DNA of 41,093 bases. Origin: UBA826 sp045564655 (GTDB lineage Bacteria > Chloroflexota > Dehalococcoidia > Lucifugimonadales > UBA826). Shown here piece by piece: positions 34,418 through 41,093 of the stretch (its first letter is position 1; every line of letters begins with the position of its first letter). Location of the stretch: the NCBI GenBank assembly GCA_045564655.1, contig JBJLGX010000024.1:1-41093 (forward strand), given 5' to 3'. The notes under the pieces are model-generated. The model made no database searches. It was not told the DNA's origin and saw only the letters and a program-made list of their open reading frames with translations. Made by a program: the position numbers and the translations under genes.

Positions 34418-34606
34418 TTATTTTTGGTTATCTTTCGTTACGGAATCCTGATCTTCTAAAGACAAGTCATCTTTTTGAGTGTTACGAAATTCTTTTATTG
34501 CTTTACCCATAGCTCCGCCTATTTCTGGTAATCTTCCGACACCAAATATTATTAGCACTACTACTAGTACTATTATCAATTCCATAGGTCCAAATCGGAA
34601 TGGCAT
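34418..34606 (-). CDS. tatA: Sec-independent translocase TatA
   Basis: A 62-residue TatA/E-type protein: membrane helix MELIIVLVVVLIIFG, then GVGRLPEIGGAMGKAIKEFR, the classical amphipathic helix. It forms the pore oligomer. It is on the strand opposite to tatC, with abutting stop codons. GGAG lies 12 nt before the ATG. Its promoter is probably the extended -10 at 34652-34660, so TatA is expressed separately from the TatB-like protein and TatC. Confidence 0.93.
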   Translation of the reverse strand: MPFRFGPMELIIVLVVVLIIFGVGRLPEIGGAMGKAIKEFRNTQKDDLSLEDQDSVTKDNQK

Positions 34607-34651
34607 ATCTATTCACGCTCCAATTTATGCGAATATTTTTAATGTAATTAG

Positions 34652-34660
34652 ATTTTACCA
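34652..34660 (-). promoter_or_regulatory. Extended -10 promoter upstream of tatA
   Basis: On the minus strand the site reads TGGTAAAAT. A weak TTGTGA -35 stands 19 bp upstream. The leader would be about 39 nt. Confidence 0.4.
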
Positions 34661-34717
34661 AAAAGCAGTCAACTAATCACAAGTCTAATTAAATTCATTA
34701 ATATATCTGTCTATGTC

Positions 34718-34747
34718 TTGATTTCAAAATTGTTTACGATGTAGAAT
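34718..34747 (+). promoter_or_regulatory. Sigma-70-type promoter for rplS
   Basis: TTGATT (34718-34723), an 18-bp spacer and TAGAAT (34742-34747). The start near 34754 leaves about 35 nt before the ATG at 34789, which argues against the upstream GTG at 34756 as the start codon. Confidence 0.55.
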
Positions 34748-34788
34748 TAACATTCGTGTTTTTAATAATAGTAAAGGTTGTCGTTGCC

Positions 34789-35136
34789 ATGGATGCTCAC
34801 AATTTAATACCAATCGAAAAAAATGAGAATATAGAAGACTTTAATTCTGGAGATAGAGTTAGAGTTGCGGTTAGAGTTGTAGAAGGTGAAAGAATTAGAA
34901 CTCAAGCCTATGAGGGGGATGTGATTAGGAGACGCGGTAGCGGGCAAGGTGAAACTTTTACAGTTAGAAGAATATCATCTGATCAAGTTGGGGTAGAACG
35001 TACTTTTTTAGTTTGTTCCCCTAATGTGGAATCAGTTAAAGTTTTGAAACGTCGAAAAGTTCGTAGATCTCGCTTATATTACCTTAGAGGTAGATTTGGT
35101 AAAGCGGCTAGGCTGAAAGAAGCTAGGAGATCCTAA
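34789..35136 (+). CDS. rplS: 50S ribosomal protein L19
   Basis: 115 residues from ATG at 34789, the normal L19 length. An in-frame GTG at 34756 would add 11 hydrophobic residues and sits at the predicted transcription start. Family motifs are FNSGDRVRVAVRVVEGERIR, GSGQGETFTVRRIS and the basic end KVLKRRKVRRSRLYYLRGR. It sits at the 30S-50S interface. The usual neighbours rimM and trmD are absent; priA follows after 73 bp. Confidence 0.96.
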   Translation: MDAHNLIPIEKNENIEDFNSGDRVRVAVRVVEGERIRTQAYEGDVIRRRGSGQGETFTVRRISSDQVGVERTFLVCSPNVESVKVLKRRKVRRSRLYYLRGRFGKAARLKEARRS

Positions 35137-35209
35137 ATCTAGTAAATCATTTTTTGTTTCTTGGGTATACTTAGTCTGAACATGTAATTTCTAAATAGGA
35201 TTAAGTAAA

Positions 35210-37684
35210 TTGAGATTTGCAGAAATAGCCGTAGACTCTCCCATAGGTCATGGGCGTACTTTCAGTTATGAAATTCCCGATCATATGATGTTGCAAATAG
35301 GCCATATGGTGCTAGTCCCGTTTGGGACTCAAATATTACAAGGAATTGTATTTTCTCTAGAAAACTCTCCTTCCGTAGATAAAACTAAATTCATTATAGA
35401 AATTACTGATCCAGAACCGTTGTTAGATCAAGATAGATTGAATCTTGTTAAATGGATTAGTGGGTATTATTTGTGTACGTTATTTGAAGCTTGCGCTCTT
35501 ATGATTCCTCCCGGAATAAGAGAATATGAAGCTATTTGGATATATTGGAATGATTCATATGAAGGTGATATTTCTAATATTAAATTATCAGATTATCAAC
35601 TAAAAATTTTAAACTATGTGAAGTCTAGAAAAAAGATAAGGTTATCAAAACTCATTTCGAATTTTGGTGATAAATCACGAGCTTCAATATCTCACTTGAT
35701 TAAATTGGATGTGTTATATAGGGAAACACTTCAAAAAGATCCAGTTGCTAAACCTTTATTTGTAGAAAAATTGTTGATAAGTCATTTAGGACGTGAAGTT
35801 GTAAATACTGATGAACTTAATTCTTCTGTTAAGCAAAAAAATCTTTTGCAGTATATGTATTCTATTAATATGCCTGTTAAAGCTTCTGTAATTCGTAAAG
35901 AATTTGGATATAGTGTTGTTAAATCATTATTGACTAAAAAGCTTATAAGATTAGAAAAAGACAGAGTTTATAGGGATCCTATGAGGTCTTATAAGTATGA
36001 AGGCAAATCACTTAAAAATGTTGATTTGACTAAAGAACAATCTGAAGCTGTTGATATCATTAGTGAAGTTATTGCAAATCCGGATTCTAATCCGAGAGCA
36101 ATCCTTATTCATGGAGTTACTGGAAGCGGTAAAACAGAGGTTTACTTAGAGGCTGTTAAAGAGTGTGTTAATAGAGGTAAAAGAGCTATTGTGTTAGTTC
36201 CAGAAATTGCATTAACTCCTCAGACTATAGAAAGATTTGCTGCTAACTTTAAAGATGAGATAGCAGTTGTGCATAGTGGATTGTCTATTGGAGAAAGATT
36301 TGATCAATGGCATAAAATTCGTGAAGGAGATTACAAAATTGTAATAGGTTCTAGGACAGCGTTGTTTGCGCCCCAACCAGATCTTGGACTGATAGTTATA
36401 GATGAGGAACATGAATGGACCTATAAACAATCGGATATGCCTCCTAGATATCATGCGAGAGATGTTGCTATGCAGTTAGCAGGTATTACTAAATGTGCAG
36501 TTGTTTTAGGGTCGGCTTCTCCAGACATTCAATCTTTTTTTAGAGCTACTCATTCTAGATACAAATTTGTTCAGTTGAATAAACGGTATATTGAAAACAT
36601 TCAAAGAAATAATCCTTTAGATTATAGAGGACTTGCTAGTGTTGAAATTACTGATATGAGGAATGAATTACGTGAAGGTAATACGAGTATGTTTAGTAAA
36701 AAATTACAAATTGAAATTGAAAACACTTTAGATAAGGGCAATCAGGCGATACTTTTTTTAAATCGCCGTGGGACAGCATCATTTTCTCAATGTAGATCTT
36801 GTGGATATGTTTTAAAGTGTGCAAGTTGTGACGTAACCATGACATATCATCAAGTTAAACAAAAATTAATTTGTCATTATTGTAATAAAAATATAAAAAC
36901 TCCAGTTAATTGTTCCGAATGTACGTCTACTAATTTTGGTTATTACGGAATAGGGACCCAATCTGTTGAAGATGAAGTTAACGAAATGTTTCCATCAGCA
37001 CGCTGCATTAGATGGGACAGTGATGTCTCTAATACTCTTTCTTCCCATGCAGAGATTCTTGAAAAATTTAGATCTAAAGATGCAAATATATTAATTGGGA
37101 CTCAAATTTTGGCAAAAGGACATAATTTACCAGGAGTTACTTTAGTTGGTGTTATATTAGCTGATATAGGATTAAGTATTCCTGACTTTAGATCTGCAGA
37201 AAGGTCATTTCAATTATTGTGTCAGGTTTCTGGTAGGGCAGGAAGAGGAGATCACGAAGGAAAAGTTATCATACAAACATATCAACCGGATCATTATTCT
37301 ATTGATGCTGCGGCTTCGCAAGACTATCAGCAATTTTTCGAAATCGAATCTGATTACAGGAAGAAATTTTTGTACCCACCTTACTCTAAAATTATTAAAT
37401 TATCTTGTCATAATGTAAGTAATGTTTTTGCAGAAAAAGAAGCAAATAAAATGTTTGATGAATTGAAGTCTGAACAACTTAATTGGGGATTGAACGATGT
37501 CGATATTCTTGGGCCTTTACCTGGGTTTCCGGAGAGAGTTCGAGGACATTATAGATGGCAGATCATTCTTAGGGGTTCAAATCCGAGGTTATTGCTAGAT
37601 AAAATTTATCTTAGATCAACTCAAAATTCATACGGAAAATCTCCAAAAGGATGGATTATTGATGTTGATCCAGTATTCACATAA
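35210..37684 (+). CDS. priA: Primosomal replication factor N' (replication-restart helicase)
   Basis: An 824-residue PriA. The N-terminal 3'-DNA-binding domain begins FAEIAVDSPIGHGRTFSYEIP. The helicase core has Walker A GVTGSGKTEVYLEAV (near residue 300) and DEEHEWTYKQ. A zinc cluster of eight Cys (CRSCGYVLKCASC, then CHYC and CSEC, about 528-572) is inserted before the second helicase half (GTQILAKGHNLPGVTLV, QVSGRAGRG). It reloads the replisome at stalled forks. The start is TTG with AGGA 11 nt upstream. Confidence 0.96.
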   Translation: MRFAEIAVDSPIGHGRTFSYEIPDHMMLQIGHMVLVPFGTQILQGIVFSLENSPSVDKTKFIIEITDPEPLLDQDRLNLVKWISGYYLCTLFEACALMIPPGIREYEAIWIYWNDSYEGDISNIKLSDYQLKILNYVKSRKKIRLSKLISNFGDKSRASISHLIKLDVLYRETLQKDPVAKPLFVEKLLISHLGREVVNTDELNSSVKQKNLLQYMYSINMPVKASVIRKEFGYSVVKSLLTKKLIRLEKDRVYRDPMRSYKYEGKSLKNVDLTKEQSEAVDIISEVIANPDSNPRAILIHGVTGSGKTEVYLEAVKECVNRGKRAIVLVPEIALTPQTIERFAANFKDEIAVVHSGLSIGERFDQWHKIREGDYKIVIGSRTALFAPQPDLGLIVIDEEHEWTYKQSDMPPRYHARDVAMQLAGITKCAVVLGSASPDIQSFFRATHSRYKFVQLNKRYIENIQRNNPLDYRGLASVEITDMRNELREGNTSMFSKKLQIEIENTLDKGNQAILFLNRRGTASFSQCRSCGYVLKCASCDVTMTYHQVKQKLICHYCNKNIKTPVNCSECTSTNFGYYGIGTQSVEDEVNEMFPSARCIRWDSDVSNTLSSHAEILEKFRSKDANILIGTQILAKGHNLPGVTLVGVILADIGLSIPDFRSAERSFQLLCQVSGRAGRGDHEGKVIIQTYQPDHYSIDAAASQDYQQFFEIESDYRKKFLYPPYSKIIKLSCHNVSNVFAEKEANKMFDELKSEQLNWGLNDVDILGPLPGFPERVRGHYRWQIILRGSNPRLLLDKIYLRSTQNSYGKSPKGWIIDVDPVFT

Positions 37685-37706
37685 TTGTTAAGTTAATGAA
37701 ACTTCA

Positions 37707-37728
37707 GAATTAGTGATGAATTAGTGAT
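37707..37728 (+). repeat. Perfect 11-bp tandem repeat upstream of prfB
   Basis: GAATTAGTGAT occurs twice in a row (37707-37717 and 37718-37728), 54 bp before the prfB start. The 11-bp period would put two binding sites on the same helix face. No function known. Confidence 0.8.
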
Positions 37729-37781
37729 AGTATTGGATTAATTAACGTATATATTACATTTAACTTAGGTACTTAAGATAC

Positions 37782-38880
37782 ATGCAAGAATTAAAGAATT
37801 CTCTTTTTGAAATTAACGAGAAAATCGCAAACATAATGGTGCGTCTTTGACATATCTGGAAAAGAGAAAGAGATTGCTGATCTAGAAAAAGAAACTCTTA
37901 GAGAAGGATTTTGGGATTCTCCAATTATTGCTCAAAATAAAATGAAGAGTCTTGCTGCCTTGAATTCTTTAATTAACGATTGGAAATCTTTGAAAGATAG
38001 TGTTGAGTCATCCTTGGAATTATTAAATCTTGCTGTTGCAGAGAATGATCAAGATTTAATAATAAATATTAAATCTGATTTAGATAGTATATTGAATTCG
38101 TTTAACAATATGGAGTTTCAGCTTGTATTTTCAGGAGAATATGACCAAAGGGATGCTTTGATTGCATTACACGCTGGTGCAGGAGGGGTTGATTCTCAAG
38201 ATTGGGCTCTAATGTTAATGAGGATGTATTTGAGGTGGGCAGAAAGACGTGGCTTTAAATCTCAAGTATTAGAAACGTCTCATGGTGAAGAGGGTGGGCT
38301 CAAGAGTGCTACTATACAAATTTCTGGTGATTATGCATATGGACACTTGAAATCGGAAAAAGGAGTTCATAGATTAGTTAGGTTGTCACCATTTGATAGT
38401 GATCATGCTAGGCATACATCGTTTGCGCTTGCCGAAATTTTGCCTAAAGTTGAACAAGGGATAGATATTAATATTAATTCAGACGATTTGCGGATTGACG
38501 TTTTTAGAGCTGGGGGACACGGTGGGCAAAGTGTGCAAAAAAACTCTACAGCAATACGAATAACTCATTTGCCTACTAATATAGTTGTAACTTGTCAAAA
38601 TGAACGTTCTCAACGCCAGAACCGTGATATAGCAATGAGTATATTGACAGCAAGATTGATTGATTTAGAAACAAAACGTAAAGAAGACGAAATGGCTGAA
38701 ATTAAAGGGGATCACGTTTCTGCTGAATGGGGAAATCAAATACGTAGTTATGTATTACATCCATACCAAATGGTTAAAGACCATAGGACAGATTTGGAAG
38801 TCTCTAGTACTTCAGATGTGTTGGATGGAGACATTGATAAATTCATAACTTCTTATTTAACGTTACAATTAAATAAGTGA
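37782..38880 (+). CDS. prfB: Peptide chain release factor 2, expressed by programmed +1 frameshift
   Basis: The first 22 codons run from ATG 37782 to an in-frame TGA at 37848-37850. Shifting +1 at CTT TGA C continues the frame to the stop at 38880, giving 365 residues, the same length as E. coli RF2. The downstream part has the SPF stop-codon recognition motif (about 202-204, LSPFDSDHAR) and the peptidyl-hydrolysis GGQ in RAGGHGGQSVQKN (about 243-255). RF2 reads UGA and UAA. The two-frame structure is the known autoregulation: low RF2 favours frameshifting. It follows priA by 97 bp; no clear promoter was identified. Confidence 0.95.
37839..37851 (+). promoter_or_regulatory. RF2 programmed +1 frameshift site
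   Basis: GGTG, CGT, then CTT TGA C. The slippery CTT (37845-37847), the stop TGA and the following C match the classical site. GGTG placed 3 nt before CTT can pair with the anti-Shine-Dalgarno sequence, a weaker version of the AGGGGG used in E. coli. Confidence 0.93.
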
Positions 38881-38910
38881 ACATATTAATTAAAACAACC
38901 AAGGTGGTTT

Positions 38911-40584
38911 ATGAATAGTATGATGATAAAGCTTATTCCGCTACCAATTTTAGTGACAGTTTTGCTACTTAGTATTTTTGGATGTTCTTCAGGGGATTCA
39001 AATGAATCACTACCCATTGAGTCTGAATTTATCGAAAATGATTCAGCTCCTAAAAGCACTGCATCTTCTATAAGTAAGTCGGGGGATAAGGTTTTTACTA
39101 GGATATGGAGCGACCCTCCAACTTTAGACCCACATCTAACAGGAGATACAACTTCATCTGCGGTTGTTGTAGAAATATTTGGTGGACTAGTATCCTTTGA
39201 CACGTCGCTTAATTTAATTCCTGACATTGCTGAAAGTTGGAATATATCTGAAGATGCAAAAACATATACATTCAAAATAAGAAAAAATGCTGTTTTTCAT
39301 AGTGGTAAAAAAGTTACAGCGAATGATTTTGTATGGTCATTCAATAGGGCTGTAGACCCTGACACAGCATCCCCTATAGTCGAAACATATTTGGGTGATA
39401 TTGTGGGTGTTAAAGATGTTATAGAAGGTAGAAGTGATAGGATTTCAGGAGTAACTGCTTTAGATGAGTATACGCTGCAAATTCAAATTGATTCCCCTAA
39501 AGCGTATTTTTTACAAAAGTTAACATATCCAACAGCTTATGTACTTGATAAAGATAATGTTGAGTCAAGTGGGTCTGGCTGGACGGATTCCCCTAATGGC
39601 ACAGGTCCATTTAAGTTGATTGAATATAAAATTGGAGAACGTATCGTTTTAGAAAAACATTCTGAGTATCATCTTGAACCAGCCAAATTAGACAAAATAA
39701 TTATGAATTTAGCTGGTGGGTCATCGATGGCTATGTACGAGAATGATGAAATTGATATTACAGGTGTTAGTTTATTCGATTTAGAAAGGATAAGAGATCC
39801 ATCTGATCCCTTAAATCCTGATTTAGTGATTGCAAACCCCGGATTTTCAGTTTCTTATATTGGATTTAATGTAAATGAACCACCCTTTGATGATGTAAAC
39901 TTCAGAAAAGCATTAAATCATGCTGTAGACAAAGAATTGATTGCTAAAGAAGTTTTAGCTGACTTAGTTGTACCAGCGTACGGGGTCTTGCCACCTGGTT
40001 TTCCTGGATATTCAGAAAATATAGTTGGTCTAAGATATGATCCTGATTTGGCAAAAGAGTTTCTTGAAAAATCTAAGTATTTAGATACAGAAACCAGACC
40101 TAGAATCGTAATTACTATTCCTGGTTCAGGCGGATCTCCTAATTTAGACCTAGAAGTCATTATTAATATGTGGTTTGAAAATTTAGGTGTTGAAGTTGAA
40201 ATACAACAAGTAGAATGGGCGACCTTTTTAAATGATTTGAATAAAAGAAGATTTCAAGCTTTTGGCGGATTAGGGTGGGAAGCAGATTATCCTGACCCAC
40301 AAGATTTTTTAGATGTATTATTTCACTCTGAAAGTGATAAAAATAATGGAGCCTACTCAAATCCTGAAGTTGATTTGTTATTAGAGAAAGCTAGGTTAGA
40401 ATCCAATATAGGTAATCGCCTAGAGCTGTATAACCAAGCGGAACAAATCATAGTTGATGATGGAGTATGGATACCTCTTTGGTTTGAAGGAGAAGGACAT
40501 GTTCTTATCAAGCCTTATGTGGAAGGATATGTAATAACTCCGATGACAATTTCTAAAATGCGTTATGTCGATATTAAGGATTGA
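38911..40584 (+). CDS. ABC transporter substrate-binding lipoprotein, family 5 (peptide/oligopeptide type)
   Basis: A 557-residue extracytoplasmic solute-binding protein. It has a lipoprotein signal with a hydrophobic core and cleavage before Cys25 (LLLSIFGCSSG), then an Asp/Ser/Glu-rich linker. The mature part shows RIWSDPPTLDPHLTGD, ESWNISEDAKTYTFKIRKNA, TANDFVWSFNRAVDP, FRKALNHAVDKELI and GLGWEADYPDPQDFLDVLFH, all typical of OppA/DppA. The ligand may be peptides or another substrate used by this family, such as glycosides. AAGGTGG precedes the ATG. The permease gene follows after 48 bp. Confidence 0.94.
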   Translation: MNSMMIKLIPLPILVTVLLLSIFGCSSGDSNESLPIESEFIENDSAPKSTASSISKSGDKVFTRIWSDPPTLDPHLTGDTTSSAVVVEIFGGLVSFDTSLNLIPDIAESWNISEDAKTYTFKIRKNAVFHSGKKVTANDFVWSFNRAVDPDTASPIVETYLGDIVGVKDVIEGRSDRISGVTALDEYTLQIQIDSPKAYFLQKLTYPTAYVLDKDNVESSGSGWTDSPNGTGPFKLIEYKIGERIVLEKHSEYHLEPAKLDKIIMNLAGGSSMAMYENDEIDITGVSLFDLERIRDPSDPLNPDLVIANPGFSVSYIGFNVNEPPFDDVNFRKALNHAVDKELIAKEVLADLVVPAYGVLPPGFPGYSENIVGLRYDPDLAKEFLEKSKYLDTETRPRIVITIPGSGGSPNLDLEVIINMWFENLGVEVEIQQVEWATFLNDLNKRRFQAFGGLGWEADYPDPQDFLDVLFHSESDKNNGAYSNPEVDLLLEKARLESNIGNRLELYNQAEQIIVDDGVWIPLWFEGEGHVLIKPYVEGYVITPMTISKMRYVDIKD

Positions 40585-40632
40585 GTTGTCCAATTAAAAA
40601 AGATGTAACTTAGGTAGGGCATATTATTTATT

Positions 40633-41093
40633 ATGTGGAGATATATTCTTAGAAGAATTTCTTGGGTTCCATTTCTTCTTTTGGCTGTTTCGGCAGTGAC
40701 ATTTGCACTAGGGCATTATGGTCCCGGAGATCCCGTTGAAGTTATGTTAGGGTCAAAATATGATCCTGAAGTAGCAGATAGGCTTCGCTCTTCTTTAGGT
40801 CTTGATAGGCCAGTTATTGTTCAATATGCTGATTATATGTGGGGAGCTATTCAAGGTGATTTTGGTGAAAGTCTTAGGTTTAGAGGTAGAAGTGTATCTT
40901 CTTTATTGATTAGTAAAATGTGGGTTTCTTTCCAAGTTAACTTAGTTGCTATGTCAGTTAGCATTATTGTTGGATTACCTCTTGGTTTTTGGGTTGCTCA
41001 CAAGCAGGGTCGATGGGTTGACCCTATGGTCGTAGCTACCAGTTTGGTTTTTATGTCTATTCCAGTAATGGTTAGCATACCGGTTGTCTTATG
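40633..41093 (+). CDS. ABC transporter permease, DppB/OppB type, 3' end cut
   Basis: The frame is open from ATG 40633 to the window edge (153 codons). The N-terminus MWRYILRRISWVPFLLLAVS, then GDPVEVMLG, LRSSLGLDRPVIVQYADYM and GDFGESLRFRG, are characteristic of the first permease of peptide/nickel-type importers. The DppC-type permease and ATPases are expected beyond the window. A GTAGGG stretch 14 nt before the ATG could serve as a binding site. Confidence 0.93.
   Translation, partial: MWRYILRRISWVPFLLLAVSAVTFALGHYGPGDPVEVMLGSKYDPEVADRLRSSLGLDRPVIVQYADYMWGAIQGDFGESLRFRGRSVSSLLISKMWVSFQVNLVAMSVSIIVGLPLGFWVAHKQGRWVDPMVVATSLVFMSIPVMVSIPVVL

Noticed and set aside
34756..34788. GTG at 34756 as the rplS start
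   Set aside because: It would add a hydrophobic extension absent from L19 and coincides with the predicted transcription start; the ATG at 34789 gives the normal length.
37848..37850. In-frame stop early in prfB as evidence of a pseudogene or sequencing error
   Set aside because: The stop is TGA in the context CTT TGA C with a nearby SD-like element, and the +1 frame restores full-length RF2. This is the conserved programmed frameshift.

Overview
The window is a compact, AT-rich bacterial chromosome segment (about one third G+C by eye) packed with housekeeping genes and a few catabolic ones. There are no tRNA or rRNA genes, insertion sequences, phage genes or CRISPR arrays. The gene mix suggests a free-living, probably marine member of the Chloroflexota, perhaps SAR202-like. 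It includes an NpdG-type F420:NADPH oxidoreductase, an enolase-superfamily dehydratase, an RraA-like aldolase, a DmpA-type peptidase, a DUF1932 reductase and a dgt/dnaG/rpoD block. This placement is inference from gene content; no 16S gene is present to test it.

Layout. At 1-2558 a cut enolase-superfamily gene (minus) diverges from a crotonase and a degenerate class I glutamine amidotransferase. At 2559-6395 lie a structured gyrA leader, gyrA and an epoxide-hydrolase-like protein. AlkA and a beta-hydroxyacid dehydrogenase (minus, 6420-8239) start from a promoter with a palindrome near its start point and diverge from an RraA-like gene. The block 8399-15437 runs rraA-like, dgt, two unknown small genes, dnaG, rpoD and a DUF362 gene. 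Ribosomal protein L25, an S58 peptidase and a ferritin-like/VIT transporter follow on the minus strand (15453-18518), diverging from a DUF1932 reductase and an alcohol dehydrogenase (18650-20564).

A long minus-strand run (20573-28450) carries secF, secD, a CCA-adding-type nucleotidyltransferase, def, npdG, an unknown gene, etfA and etfB. A 272-bp AT-rich divergent region with phased T-tracts leads to a two-ribbon zinc protein, a MetF-like protein and two very small desulforedoxin-like genes that have their own near-consensus promoter. Then come lipA (minus) and rlmD-like, maf, a TatA/B-family gene and tatC (plus), with a second tatA (minus). The last part holds rplS, priA, prfB (with the classical programmed +1 frameshift) and the start of an oligopeptide-type ABC importer (binding lipoprotein and a cut permease).

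Points most worth following: the tandem 39- and 47-codon desulforedoxin-like genes; the amidotransferase-fold protein that lacks its catalytic Cys, His and Glu; three genes or mini-ORFs with a -10 box exactly 6 nt before ATG and no ribosome binding site; five convergent gene pairs separated by 0-24 bp with no room for intrinsic terminators; GyrA carrying Gly and Ala at the two main quinolone-contact positions; and an in-frame (AAT)8 plus Asp8 tract in the housekeeping sigma factor. No large novel multigene system is evident.
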